Below, piece by piece: positions 23,930 to 37,306 of a DNA stretch of 64,000 bases; the first letter of the stretch is position 1; every line of letters begins with the position of its first letter. Origin of the DNA: Cercis canadensis. Taxonomy: Eukaryota > Streptophyta > Magnoliopsida > Fabales > Fabaceae. Made by a program: the position numbers and the translations under genes. The stretch covers positions 141,106-205,105 of the forward strand of contig QAOA01004890.1 of the NCBI GenBank assembly GCA_003255065.1. The letters are read 5' to 3'. The notes beneath the pieces were generated by a model, which saw only the letters and a program-made list of their open reading frames with translations, had not been told where the DNA came from and searched no databases.

Positions 23930-24622
23930 TATGTTGCACAGGTACGGGTACAGCATGAGTATGTCACGTCATATATATATATATATATCAAATAGCAAGA
24001 AAAATGTTAAAATTCTCCAAACATTAAAAATATCAACTATTAATCCTTAACAAATAAATAACAGCCAACAAGTATTAACTTAAAATATAAATAATCAATC
24101 AAAATTCAGCTCCTAACACTATTAATTTCATCATTTCCATCACCATCATCACCAATAATTTCATTTGTTTGCTGGAAGGAAAAATGGACATTCTAATTTC
24201 GGGGAAGGAAGAAATCAATTCTGATTTAAGGGCTTTAGCAAAACGGCGTCGTTTCCTTCAGAATCCATTTTCGCCTCTTTTGAAATGACGTCATTTCCAT
24301 AGTTTTCATTTTCGCCTTTTGGTAAACGACGCCGTTTCGGGGAGTTTTAATTTCCGCCTTTGCCAAACATCAACGTTCCAATTGACCGGTATTATACAAC
24401 TCACAAAATGTCACCATTTCCTCCCACCGTAGCTAGCTTCCCGTTTCGGACGCGTTTCTTTTGACGAAACGGAGCGTTTCGGCGTGTTTTGAAACGTAAA
24501 AATTTATAAAATAATAATAATAATAATTTGGAGTTTCGGGACAAGGTACGCGTTTTGCGTTTCAATGACGTACCCGAAACGGGTACTTCCCCAAAAACGC
24601 TGTACCGGTGCTTCTTAGCACT
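23930..24622. mobile_element. Putative non-autonomous foldback/MITE-like element
   Basis: The left end carries GTTGCACAGGTACGGGTACA. The right end, read in reverse, carries GAAGCACCGGTACAGCG, so the outer ends are roughly inverted. The right half is rich in GTTTCGG/GAAACG phrases typical of a dispersed plant repeat, and the interior has a run of about nine AT dinucleotides and a 42-bp tandem repeat. There are no open frames. The exact ends and superfamily are uncertain. Confidence 0.45.
24241..24380 (+). repeat. ~42-bp tandem repeat with palindromic cores
   Basis: Palindrome-like cores recur at 24241 (AAACGGCGTCGTTT), 24283 (AAATGACGTCATTT, a perfect palindrome) and 24324 (AAACGACGCCGTTT). 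A weaker fourth (AAACATCAACGTTCC) lies near 24365. The spacing is 41-42 bp, and each of the first three is followed by a variant of CATTTTCGCCTTTTG. The first and third cores are reverse complements of each other. Confidence 0.7.
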
Positions 24623-27600
24623 AACAATGCAATAATTATTATAACCTTTACGTAAAATTGCTAGCCAAAAAAAAAAAACTTGTTTATTTTAAAAAATATA
24701 GAAGATATGCAAAAGCATAACATCGTTAAATCCAAAAACACAGAACGTTTCATATATCTTAGTAATAACCTCGTTTTAGGGATTCAATTAGGAATTAGAT
24801 TAGATCCCTAAAAACAAAGAGTAGTTTATAAATATATTTGCCACAAACTATTATTAGTATAAGATCATAGTAATATTTTTTTTTTCTTTATCTTTGGTTT
24901 TTCATCTTAGTGACTTTAGATAGTCTTTTTCATTGTGGTAAGAGGTTATGAGTTTGAACCCAAAATATAACCTAAGTACCAAAAAAAAAAGATAATCTTA
25001 TTCATTGTGATGGGGACTTTGGCTCATTGACCTAGATATTACATTTCAGAAATAAAATTATAAATTTATAATAGTTTCTAATTTAATTATCTAAATATTA
25101 TAATTTTTAAAAAATAAAAAAAATTAAAGAGATATGAGAACCGCCGAATGTGCTAGTTGCCAAACGACTTATCTCCACTGGACGGGCCATGTAGCTACTG
25201 GCGTGTTCAGCCTTCCCACTACCCACCCAATGAAAAAATAAACAAAACCAAGCACCACCTTTTAAGCTTTTATATGTTTCAAAAATAAACAACAAAAGCA
25301 CCACTTTTTAGTTTTTATACGTTGCAGACAAAAACAAATATGCATTATGAAGATTGTACATGACAACTGCCTACTAGCGTGTTTAGTGGGGACACGTCGC
25401 GTGGCAGTTGACTCGTCTAGTAGTCTCCACCTATATGTCTTTGTTTTTTTTTAAAAAAATATATATAATATTTAGGTAATTAAATTAAAAAAATATTATA
25501 AATGTGTAATTTTGTTTGTGAAAATATATCTAGGTCAATGAAGCTGGGAACTTGTAGTCTTCCGTTATATTCCTCGCATAAAAATGCACAAAAAGCATTA
25601 ATTTTGATAGTGATGAATAATAGCGCTACTTGCGGAACGACTCCAAGAACCAGATGAACATGTTTATTTCATTAATGATGGTGAATGGTGATGGCGACTG
25701 CTACCCTGCCTCATTCTCATTTTTTTTTTTGCTGTGAGACTCATCCTCAATCCCCATGTTAAAATCATAAATGTTGGGTTCCCACCAAATGCGGTTTTGG
25801 GCTCTGAATAATTGGGCTCTATGGCCTATCTAAGTAATTGGGCTCTAGTTGCTAGAGGCTTTAGTTCTCGGATCCTAGAGAAGTTTGGACGTGATCCTAG
25901 CCCAATTGGTCCAACATATCCTTACTTATTTTGGGCTTTGTCGTATTGAGACTTTTATTTTAGTAAAATGATGATAAGTAATTGGTTTGCTATATAAATA
26001 TTCGCTGACAGCCAGTAGCGAGTACCAAGTCGATTTTGAGCAGAAAAGAAAGAGTAGGGAAATTTTAGAGTTTGAGAGAAAGCAGAATTAATAGCAGAAT
26101 ATTGAAGTCCAAATCGATGATCCGGTGCTAAGGATGTTGTCGAGTAATTAGGATTGACGACAAGTTGTTGCATGATTAATTGTCGAACCCAAACATCGGA
26201 TTCTAGCAAAGAGGAATTTATATATTCATGTTTGTGCAGGAAAAGCACGAGGTAATGACCATGTGAAGCCAAGAACTGGTTATTAATTTATATGGCCCGT
26301 AAAGATGAATCAAACCGCGGTGTGCCATCCCATAGATACGAAGTATGGAGGAACATTCCGAAGCGACATTGGTCCCATCGCTCAATTTGGTCAAATCTCA
26401 CTCACATACATACACACCCAAAACGGACCAAATACATTCTAATCTAATCAAATCCCCTATGAACTTCTTCACTTAATACAATAGAATCTATATACCCATT
26501 TCCATATCTGAAGTGAAGTTTAATTTGTGCCAAAAATATCCACTCCAATCAATGCCTACATCAAGAGAACCTACTGTTTGCGAATTGTGAGAGAAGAGAG
26601 AGATATACGTGTTGCCTGTCGTTTTCCCACAATTGGCCTCGGAGAGGGTTTTGCGTGTTATTTGAGGGAGGAGGGTTTTAAAAAGTGGACAAGATTTCAA
26701 TGTCTCCTTTCTGAGGGACCTATGTTCAATATAAAATATACGTCTGCCGTATGCATTTTTTGTACTTTTCGGAGTCTCCAAAGTGTTGAGAAGAGTTTCA
26801 TGGTCCAAAAAAGTGTAAAGAGTTTTGACAAAATTGTGCCGCAAACAAAACCCATATTTTTCCATTACCTGACACGTGGTGCATTTTGGAGCGTAGAAAC
26901 ATAGCCTAACACTAACACGGACATTTGTGCTTAAATTCACTGCTTTGACATTACCAGCTGTTGCAATGGTGACCCTTTCGTGTTTCTCTATTCAGCATTT
27001 CTGTTTTCTTCTCCTACAAATTAACTCAATTTAGATTTATATAGCTCTGTCATCAGTCATCACCAACAACTTTAACTATTTCAGATTTTAAATGCATTGT
27101 TACATCAACAAAATCTTGTTGGAATTTTGACTAAGGAATAATTAAGGATAACAGGAATTTTTTACTTTCACTACAACACCCTGGCTTGCCTCGTCGATAT
27201 CAACAGAAAACTCGGACGTGCATGGTGAGGGAATCCTATGCAGCGTCGACGGAGTGCCACGTCACGGTCGCATGAGGGGCAGTGGGCAGATATGAAAACT
27301 TTTCCGACACGTGGACGTGGTCCTTCCACGAAGGCACACGTGGGAATTGAACTCGCCGAATTGGCTGCATTACACCGAATGACGGTGCATTAACTACGCT
27401 CTTGTCCTCTGTTTTGTCGTTTATGAAAGCCTTCTAATTCGGTGGGGCCTGTTTGGATTTTATAATTGCCAACGTAGCTAGAGTTCGCATGGTCATTTTC
27501 CATCGTGTTGGCTTGGTTAAGAGTTTGGACAATTTCTGAACGTCCGATCCCTCTATCTCTACCTTCCAAATGACAATTACGTCCTCCTTTGACTTCTATT

Positions 27601-30600
27601 TTATTTCTTTCTATTTTTCTACCTATATCACACTATCTAATATCTATCAATAACACAATGATTAAGAATTATCATTGGTCACACAAAAGTTTGCATATTT
27701 AATATTTTTTATATGAATAACGTCAGATTTAAGATAATTTTTCTAATAATAAAATCGGTGATAATTATTTTGGATGAATTCCACAAACAAAATTTTCTAT
27801 GTTTAACATTTTATCATTTATAATTCAACAGATTTAATTAAACCGTCTTTTTATTTATTAAGTTGCTGGTTTTTCCCAGTGAGTTACCTTTATGTTTCGT
27901 TAAAGATTTTTGTTTTGATAGTAGTATGTTCCCTTTTACTATCTTCCCTTAACTTAAGTCATCATCCTTTTTTTGTTTTGTTTTGTTTGAAAACATGTCT
28001 TGTCATATGCCAGGCACATAAAAGGTACCAGCTAGTTTGGTAGTTCCATTATCCTTAACTTTGGCATTGAGGAATCTTAAACCTAATCCATCTAAGTTGA
28101 ACCATAATAATAATTGAGAAATTGATAAGTGTTTTATTGTCTTTTAGCTAAAAGTGATGGGATAAGTGATTGCCATCATTAATTATTGTCTTTTATAATA
28201 AACAATGGGAGGAAAATTAAATATATGTTTGGTTGTGAAAAAGTGGGATGCAGTAGATCAAATCATGTTAAAAAATAATGAATGAGCATAGAAGAAATAG
28301 AAAAGCTCTTCGCCATAATTACCCAAACCAAATTACTGAACCGGAAGAGAAACAATAAGACATGTGGTTTTGTGGTAAAACTAAAAGCTGTTTCAAATAC
28401 CTTAAAAATTATATTTTGAGAAGCTCCAAATTAATTATAAGTTGAGCATCAAAATTATTCTACCATGAAATCAAACAATAATTCATTGATTCCTCTTTCA
28501 TCAAGATAATTAGAAAATTTCTATTTTTTTTTTCTCAAAAGGGATATAAAACTATATATAGATGCATCAGTCCAAACAGAAGACAATTATTCTGTACAAA
28601 ATCCATGGGAAAGATATTCGGGTTTCACTTTAAATAGAAGACGTAATTAATTTCATTGGAATGAGAAGATTGATTTGCCCATTACACTCTCCATACTGGT
28701 AATGATATATATATAATATTAATATTTTCTCTATTTTAGCCGCCATGTTACCTAACACACCGTAATATATATGAAAGGGGAAAAATAAGTAGAATAAGAC
28801 TGAGAATATCCACGAATACAACAAGCAGCAAGAGAGGAATAATTGACATTTATATATCCTATACTAAGCTTGTCTTGTCATCGCCTTAATGTGCCAATGT
28901 GAAAGTCATTTTCAGCCAGAAACTGAGAGCAATTAGCGTAGAGTGTTTTGGAGAGAATCACAGTCAATATGTATAAAATCACAGGCAATGGTCGCCTTGT
29001 CCCATAGCAATATGAACAAATTTAATTAGAATCTCAAGTTACCAACCTGCAAGAATAAGCAAACACGTATAATTAAGGTGTACATTTTATTCTGTTTTCA
29101 TTTCGTGATTTCATCGCTGTAACAATAAATGTTTTTATATGGGCACCTTTTGCTAAGATAACATATTTTGCAATGCAAAGACACACATAAAAATTAAACT
29201 GTCATTTGCCTTCATTATAATCCGTAGCATGGGGAAATTGTATTTTATAAATGGTTCCACTACTCGAGCATTTAATTATTTATTTTATTCCTAACTGTTA
29301 TTTATGATCAAACACAGCGAATGAGGTCGAATGCTTCAAATCATGAGTCATCATCACCATTAGATATTTAATCTTTAAAGCAATTATTCTCTTCGTCACT
29401 TTCCAGCACGAAAGCTTGGAATGAATAGTGAAGCAAAATGGATTCCTCGCCCCTTCTCCCAAACGAAGAAAAAAGGAACATAAGAAATAAAGTGTAGCAC
29501 AAAAAGAGAGGAAAATAAAAAAGAAAAGAAATGAGTATATATTAAAGGGGAATATAGGATAATTAAATTCACTTTCATATGATTGACTTGATAAAGTCAC
29601 AAACCACATGAGCATGCGTTTATTGGTGGAACCCTGGAAGGATTATATTACCCATTAACACTAATTAACAGATCATATTAAGATAAGAAAGTGAGAGATG
29701 TGGGCGAAGATTCTTGCTATATATGAGCCCCACCTAATTTATTTACCAATTAATTTAAAGTATATATTAGTTAAGGATAAGGAAAAGTGGAAAATAGAGA
29801 GACATATGCAGAATTATTAATTGATGTTGTAATTATGCATGCTGCGTGCTTTGATTAAATATTTAATTAGGGTTATGCCCGACATATGGAAGTGAGTGTG
29901 AATTAAAATAATTGAGCATAGAAAGACAAATGAGGGGTAGATTTGTAGAACAGTAATACAAAGGACGAACTCGAATCCTGTATTATACTATTTGTTTTGG
30001 TATACGAGCTTCTTCTGTCTTTTCACTATTTTGGATCCACAGGGGGGACAAATTGGGCGTGCATCATATTTGTTATTTCTTGCTCAACTTATGCTCTTGG
30101 ATCTTTCCCTTAACCCACCCCTGTAAACAAGCTAGTTATTTTTTTTTTCTTTTTGGCCATGTGTAAACAAACTAGTTTACTCAAGTCCCCCATGGGCATG
30201 TGAGTGAAATTGAAAGACAGAAACAAACGATAACTATAGGTCATTGACTCATGATTGGCTACCAGCAGCTTAAGCAAATGTTAAAATTAATTGATTAAGC
30301 CAAGCGTTTTTAACCTTAATTTCTTAGTTGATCATTTTGTTTTATCTAAATGACAGTTGGATCTAGCTATAATAAACTCATGCATATAGCCTAGTAAAAC
30401 TGTGATTCAATATTAATTTAACTTGTACTAGCTAGTGCGTCATATATAGTGATAATGTTAGCATCTTTTACCAAACCAAGTCCGCTCGTAATATTTTGAA
30501 TGAATCACAGGGAAGTGCCAAGTGCCAACCATTTATTTTTTTCCCTCAAGAACAAGATAGAAAAGCTATGAAGAGACACTCACATAACAACATGCATATA

Positions 30601-32903
30601 GTGTTGGAGCTAAGTAAAGTGGCATATTAATTTTGACTTGTTTAGATTAGATAGAGTTAAAAAGCGTGCGGTGAGAGTTGTCAAACTCGAGCAACGCCAG
30701 CAGAAGCAAACATTCTTTGGCCAAAATATTAACTAGAGTTTGAAACACCAAAGAGGTGAGTAAACGCTGAAACTGTTAAATCAAGTGGGTCACGCGTCCC
30801 TCCTCCCAAGATAGCCTCTGTGTGTTACAGTGCAACATATAGACATGTAGTACACTAGACATTTTTCTGGGTTTAAGATTTTAGCACCATTTTTATATAA
30901 ATATAAAGCTTATAAACTATGCTATATTTTGAAATTTAAATTAAAGGTGAAGTTAGTGGATATGGAAAAGGACCGCACAGCATAGCACAGATTAAAATGA
31001 AATAAAGTAGAAAGATAGTGCAGTAGAGGATCCACAGTACGCACTCAATATCTCAAAGTCATTGTGTGTTTTTGCTCACCATCTAGTGATTTTAACGTAG
31101 AAGCTAATAAAAAAGAATAGCCATAAGAAGTAAAAAATAAAAATGTCAAAGATAGAGTCAAGATCCGCTTCTTCGCTGTGTCGGACTCTGTATGTCACTC
31201 AGACGGCACCCTCGTTTTCGTCGTTTTCCCCTCCGTTTGGGCTCTAGTGCCCACGTCTTCCGATATATCGCGATATTTACAACTTATTTTGCCGTCAACG
31301 CCTTTTCATTACTCTTTTTTATTTATTTAATTGTTACCATAATTCCATTCCTACCTAATTTTACTGCGTATGATGAAACTGCAACTCGCCGGCGTTGGTG
31401 GTAATTTTAATTTATACGCGAAAAGGGCAATAGTAGAATTTTGACTAAGGAGTTATGATTTCCTGTGTTTGGTCAAATGAAGCGAGTAACAGTTCATTAA
31501 AGTAGTCTCAGCTTTATGACTCAATTTATTACTGTATCAAGTTCATAATGAGGGAATAATTTTTGGCAACAAAACTATCCACTACAGTGGGACGCTGCCA
31601 TTGCCATTATGGATTGCGTAACTCATAATTAAACTAAATAAGTGAAGGAAAATAGTTATTGAACACTGATTAACCACTTGTGATTTTTAAAAAAATTAAT
31701 TTAACTTGTGTTAATTGTACGAAAATGAGTTTATGTAAATCTAAAGTAATGGTAAATATCTATATAGCATTATCCGAATTTACCTAAATTAATAATAATG
31801 AGTAAAAAGAAAGAAAGGACTATTGTCAGAAGTGCAACTTTTGCGAGTCACAGCGTGATTTTATGAAATTTAAGGGTATCCAGCTGTAAAGTAAGGGACT
31901 GCATTTTTGTCTTGGAAAAAAGTAGGATCCTCATTAACTACTTAAGCCAATTAGGAGTCAGCAATGGCAACACTACTGCATGCATGAGCAATTGAGCATG
32001 ACTCTCCTCCTTTGATTTGGTTTTTTACAATAATTTGAGTGTCCTTTAAATTATTACTAGTAATAATAGAATTTATAAACAAATATTAGTTCAACATCTG
32101 AATTGATAAAGTTGAGACAAGGTTAGCTGAGAGTCCAAGATTATAAGTAAGGTATAGGATTAAAATAACAAAATTGCGAAAAACGAGCAAATTGCAAGTA
32201 TTCTCGAATTCCAAATGGGGTTCAATATCTCGAGGAAAGTACTAGTGAGCACTGAGAAATAGGTGGAAAACTGGGCATTGGTTCCAGACAAGCCTCTTCA
32301 TGTTACTGTTTACCAGTAACCACCTTGTGATTTGTAATAAAACTAGAAATTGTATAGAACCCTGATTCTGATTCAGCGCTGTATGTGTATAGGATTAGGA
32401 TATATATGCTAATGCTGCTGTGGAAGCAGAAGCACCCTCCACTGGCGGGGTAGACGTGTTAAGACGACAAATCGCCTCTCACTTACACTAGGACACACAC
32501 CTACAATTTGCGGCCATATTTTAATTTTTTTTTTCACCGCAAAAAAACAAAAAGCCCACCTTGAACTTTATATGCTATTATAATATAATAATAATTTGTT
32601 TTTCACCACTTCACCCCCTCTGCCTCGATATCTTAACCCATCTTAGATTTGAATCCGGAAGTCTCCTCATTCCTTCCCCTCTCTCTTTCTTTAGTTCTAT
32701 ATCTATTTCTATTTCTCTCCGCAGGGCATGCTAATGGAGCAGCATTATATTTCTACCCAAAGTCTCTAACTTGAGTCTCCCCCTCTTGAACAAAATTGAA
32801 ACTTCTTCAACCTGTGCACACTATTACTACTGCTACTACTACAAAGGCAAAGGCTCTGTGTTGGTTCCTCATAATACATTTCTTTTCTCGCAGCTACCTT
32901 CTA
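24623..32903. other. Long intergenic region before the TRM-like gene
   Basis: About 8 kb with no gene I can support. There are ACGTG-rich patches near 25390 and 27258-27345 and several mixed AT-rich stretches. Overlapping open frames on both strands at 26488-26940 and a frame at 31192-31404 show no recognisable domain. The last 200 bases (from ~32680) are CT-rich and probably form the promoter and leader of the next gene. Confidence 0.45.
27250..27345. promoter_or_regulatory. Cluster of ACGTG (ABRE/G-box type) elements
   Basis: Within under 100 bases there are CCACGTCAC (27257), CGACACGTGGACGTGG (27305) and GGCACACGTGGGA (27334). The patch is clearly more GC-rich than its surroundings. ACGTG cores bind bZIP factors in plants. 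No gene follows within 5 kb, so its target, if any, is unknown. Confidence 0.35.
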
Positions 32904-35900
32904 ATGATGGCCCAGAAGCACTTACATGAGCTACTCAAAGAGGATCAAGAACCATTCTTTCTGAAGAAGTACATTTCCGATAGGCGTACCCAACTCAAAA
33001 ACCCTCTCCCCAAGACTAATTTGCAAGTGAAGAAGCGGAAATCAATCTATCATACTTCAAACTTTCCTGGCAATCTATGTAAAAACGCTTGCTTTTACTC
33101 ATTCCCGGACACGCCAGACCTCAGAAAGTCACCGCTTTTCGAATTGGCCTCCCCAGTTAAAAGCCCCTGCAAGTCTCCTAATGCCATTTTCCTCCACATC
33201 CCTGCTCGAACAGCATCTCTCCTTCTCGAAGCCGCTCTTAGGATTCAAAAACAGTCAACGTCTTCCAAAACGAAAACCCAGAATAAAAATAATGGCTTTG
33301 GGCTATTTGGGTCATTGTTCAAGAGACGAACACAGCGAAATCGGAACCGAAAGAGGGAAATAGAAGGTCATGGGGTTAAGGTCTCCGTGAAGGATATCTT
33401 GAGGTGGGATTCCCCTGTTGGGCGTAAAAAACTTTCCAATGGAAGTAAACAACAAGAGCAAGAAACAATGCAATCCCACAAGGAGAAAAACAGCTCCGAC
33501 GTAAGTGCCTCTGAGATAGGGTTTTCCTGTTCTTCCAATGGTAGGCTTAGCAGCGCTGTTTGGTCTGAGAGCAATGAAGATAAGTCCTTCGACTTAGAAA
33601 CTTCAACTAGTGGCCATTCTGATGATGAATCCGAAGAGATTGACTTTGTATCCAAACAGAAACATAACATTGATTGTGTTTGCTGTGATGATGGCTTCTG
33701 CGAAAGCCCTTTCCGTTTTGTTCTACAGAGGAGCCCCTCTTCTGGCCGCCGCACCCCTGAATTACCGTCGCCAGCATCCTCCCCGAGTCGCCGCAGAACA
33801 GAGGTTAGTGATCACCTTCTTAAAAATTCCCTAATTTAGGTTAATTAATCAATGAGTTTAGTTGATGAGGACTCAGTCTTCTTCACAATGTATAGACCGA
33901 GTTGACTCGTGAGTTAACTGGGTTTATCTCTCAGTCGTATATTGTCGGCAATAGGATGTAACAGGCGTCTGCAAAATTACCCGGAATGTCTCTGTAAAGT
34001 GACAAGTATACTCCATGAATATGTCCAAATTTTGATAAATTTCCGGCCGGGGAAAGGGTCACATACGTCAATTCAATGGTTATTTTCTGAATTTTCATAA
34101 TTGTACTTTTCGATCATGTGTCTGCCGTGCAAATCTTTTCTCCCTATTTTCACTTCCAGTGGGTTCTCTAGAAAACTATTAATTACTTTTAAAAAAAGAC
34201 AAATTACGTTTTTGTTTCTCACTTTCTTTTCTTCTCTTGGTTGTTATTGTCAGATCCCGACAAAGGATTTAGTGGAAAAATAGTTTTCTCATTTGTATTG
34301 TCCGAGAAAAGTCCTGTAACAAAAAACAAAAGCAATTAGAAAAAGTCAATAACCAAACCAATTATGAGTCCGGTGTTGAGTCTAAATTCATTGGCATTAG
34401 AAGAATGAATGAATGAATGGATTATGGAATACATTAACTACCCAATTAGGATAATATTCTAATGAAGGTGGTTATGAATTTTTATAGGACAAAGACAATA
34501 ATGGAGCAGAGAGTCTCAAGAAATTCCAATCAGGGGAAGAAGAGGAAGAGAAGGAACAGTGCAGTCCAGTGTCTGTTTTAGACCCACCCTTCGAGGACGA
34601 TGACGATGGGCATGAAAACGACGATGAGGACGATGGTTTTGATCTCGAGGGCAGCTATGCTATTGTACAGAGTATGTCATAATATTTTAACTCTGTACCA
34701 TTCTTTGTTCGTTGTATGGTCGTTTTCAATCAACAAACTGTCGTACACGGTTCTTCAAACTTGCTTGTCTGTTACAAAATATGATGGAGGGGTCACTTAA
34801 TGGTAGTACTAATTTGATTGTGCTTGACATTCAACCATGTTATCTCTGTGGGTTCCATTGAGAGATTACAGTAGCTCTCGTCCAAACGGCATCTCCCATT
34901 GATTTAATGTCGAGATGACCTACTCATGCTTCACAAGTAGACATGGCCAATGTTGTCATAAATTTGATCGTGACCCACTCTTTCATGTTAGGAGATCTGT
35001 CTTAATTGACATATGGTTCCCTTCAATATGTTGGATAGGAATTGAGCAATGTAACTTGTGTGAACAAGTTTCATCACTTTCGGTGGTACTTTTTGCTTCG
35101 GTTTCTGATCAATTTTACTACTTGAATGTGGTGGAGCCCATATGACTTATTGCTCTCTACTCATATGTTGCGTTTTGACAATGTCAAAACTCAAGAGTAT
35201 AAGTATTTCAAGATCAATTTAGGCATCTTCAATTTCCCATTACTCCTATGGTTACTGAACCTTTGTCTTTGTACTTAAGTGTCTTTAGGACCTTGTGATA
35301 CATGCCTTGAGTCACTTAGTAGGAGAGATAACTCACTAACTAATGTATTTATATATGTTGAAATCAGGGTTACCAAAACTTTAAGCCAATAAATAAAGAA
35401 TTGGTGAAATCTGCTATTACGTGTGATGTTGAAATAACTATTACTGGAGTCATTAAGTAGTTTATCTTATTCTTTTCTGTGTTGATTTTACAGGAGCAAA
35501 ACAGCAGCTATTATACAAGCTTCGTAGATTTGAGAAACTTGCAGAGTTAGATCCAATTGAACTTGAGAAAAAAATGCTAGATCAAGAAGAAGATGAAGAT
35601 GATGAAACATTTATGGAAGAGGATGAATGTGAAGATGATGATACGGTAACATCAGATAAAGAAAAGGACTTTGAAGGGTTATTCATAGAATCAATCTGCC
35701 ATGAGAGAGGGCAAATCCCAGAACACCTCAAGAGACTGGTGTCAGATCTCATTATGGAGGAAGAGAGAGAAGCTAACTTCTTAGAAGATAGAGAGACGGT
35801 GATGAAACGGGTGTGCAAGAGACTTGAAATGTGGAAAGGAGTGGAATCTAACACAATTGATATGATGATAGAAGAGGACTTCTGTAGAGAGGCTGGTGAG

Positions 35901-36011
35901 TGGAAGAAAAATGGAGAGAAGAGTAGTGAGCTTGTTGGGGAGCTTGAGCTTGCTATCCTTGGCTTTCTTGTTGAAGAATTTTCAGAGGAGCTAGTATGTT
36001 TAAGGGGGTAA
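32904..36011 (+). CDS. TRM27/TRM28-like protein (DUF4378 family)
   Basis: A plant-specific protein of the TON1-recruiting-motif group, often mislabelled SETD1B-like. The group links to cortical microtubule and division-plane complexes; that role is family knowledge, not shown here. The exons are 32904-33803, 34488-34671 and 35494-36011, with GT/AG borders and consistent phases, giving 533 residues. The N-terminus (MMAQKHLHELLKEDQEPFFL) and the basic segment with CKSPNAIFLHIPARTASLLL are the conserved blocks. The middle is Ser-rich and then very acidic (exon 2 and the start of exon 3). The last ~60 residues (IEEDFCREAGEW ... ELELAILGFLVEEFSEEL) resemble the end of DUF4378. An in-frame ATG at 32796 would add 36 residues (MKLLQPVHTITT...), but I prefer the ATG pair at 32904 because conservation begins there. 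No SET domain is present. Confidence 0.88.
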
Positions 36012-36944
36012 AATTTTGATTTATGTTTCTATTAGAAGAGTATAGTCTGATTTGCACTATGATGGATTAGGCTAGTTAGAAAAATGACCCAACAAGTAAA
36101 ATTAAGAAAAATCTGGGTTTGAGGGAAAACATGGGGGTTAAGTATAATGTACATGACTCGTGTATGTAGGTGGCAGGGGATGCTGTAAGTCAACTTTCTT
36201 AATGAAATATAATCTTTACAACTCTTTTGTCTCATATTCTATTTTTCAATACTAAGATAGTGATTTAATTTAAAATTTATCAAAATAGTTAATTAGTGTA
36301 TATATGTTTCTCTTTCTTTTTTGGTTGCTTCATCGGATTCTAAGAGAGAGCTGTGGCAGTGGGGTAGAGCAGCACACACTCCAAATTCGTTTGAGGTTAA
36401 AAAGGATTTGTAGGCAGGGAATGATCTAGTCTCAAGACCTTCTCAAGAAAGGAACAACTTGAAAAAGACCAACTAGTGTGATTGTGAAGTGTAATCCCCC
36501 CCTCCCCTGCCTTTTCTCACTTGCTTTTCGTTTCCGAGCCTCGTATATATGTAATGGGTAAAACGACTTGTCAATCAAGTTCTGCATTTTTCCTTTTTTC
36601 CCATTTCAAATTGTGTCGTTCACTTCACTCCATGGTGCCTACCTTTTTGCTTTATGTATAGTAAACATAGCTTTATGCTTTTCAACTATCAACGATGGAT
36701 CGATCTTCTTTGCTCATTGTTGATTGTGTTATTCTTTTACGTTTTATCTTCTCGAGAACGTTCCTTTCTGCTCTCGGGCATTGTCAATCTACAACGTCAT
36801 TTCCACATAGATTTCTGCAGAAACCATTAGCAACTTTATATCTCATCTTTTGGCCCAGCTTGCAGTGGCGGACCAAGATTTTTCTTTCGTTTACAGGGGA
36901 CAACGTCCAAACTTATTTACTGAGCGTATAGCATATTCATTTAA
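36012..36944. other. 3' flank of the TRM-like gene
   Basis: Probable 3' UTR, then spacer. Near 36864 the phrase CAGTGGCGGACCAAGATTTT looks like the end of a dispersed plant transposon. I do not support any gene here. The open frame at 36695-36931 runs into that phrase. Confidence 0.4.
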
Positions 36945-37306
36945 GGGTAAATTAACTTAAATAATATATATTTGTAAATTATTTATAAGAAAGAGGTACT
37001 TTTCAATTTATAAACTAAAATTGGGTAGTTTTAATTATTTTATTATTATAACACTTACAATTGGAGTCCCAAAATCCAAGAGGAACACCCTACATTTCAT
37101 GTAACGTGATTCATTCTTCTTCCTTTCTTTTTCTTCCTTCACACTGCATCAAAGTAGCAGGACCCTCTTGAACACTCTACATCACAAACTAGCATGATTA
37201 ATTTTCTTTGGTTGCCTAACAATAAAATTCCACTTTAATATATAGTATGAAAAGTGTTTATTTTTTGTAAATAATTTATAAATATGTATTATTTAATTTA
37301 ATTTGC
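36945..37306. mobile_element. Inverted-repeat MITE, family B, copy 2
   Basis: The left end GGTAAATTAACTTAAATAAT (continuing ATATATTTGTAAATTATTTA) pairs with the complement of the right end AAATAATTTATAAATATGTA (continuing TTATTTAATTTAATTTGCC). The same ends bound the element at 9953-10444. It is about 360 bp with no coding capacity. The phrase GTACTTTTCAATTTATA on the left arm also has a partner, ATGAAAAGTGTTTAT, on the right. Confidence 0.68.

Noticed and set aside
24950..24975. GAGTTTGAACCC as a tRNA or SINE B-box
   Set aside because: No cloverleaf can be drawn around it and no A-box lies at the right distance, so I do not call a tRNA or SINE.
26488..26940. Overlapping open frames on both strands (150 and 125 residues)
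   Set aside because: No domain or motif is recognisable, both strands are open over the same stretch, and there is no sign of a promoter or splice pattern.
31192..31404. 70-residue frame with a hydrophobic middle
   Set aside because: Too short, no family resemblance, and hydrophobic runs arise readily from T-rich DNA.
32796..32903. Upstream start for the TRM-like gene
   Set aside because: In frame, but conservation as I know it begins at MMAQKHLHELLKED. The extension is Thr-rich and hydrophobic and resembles translated leader.
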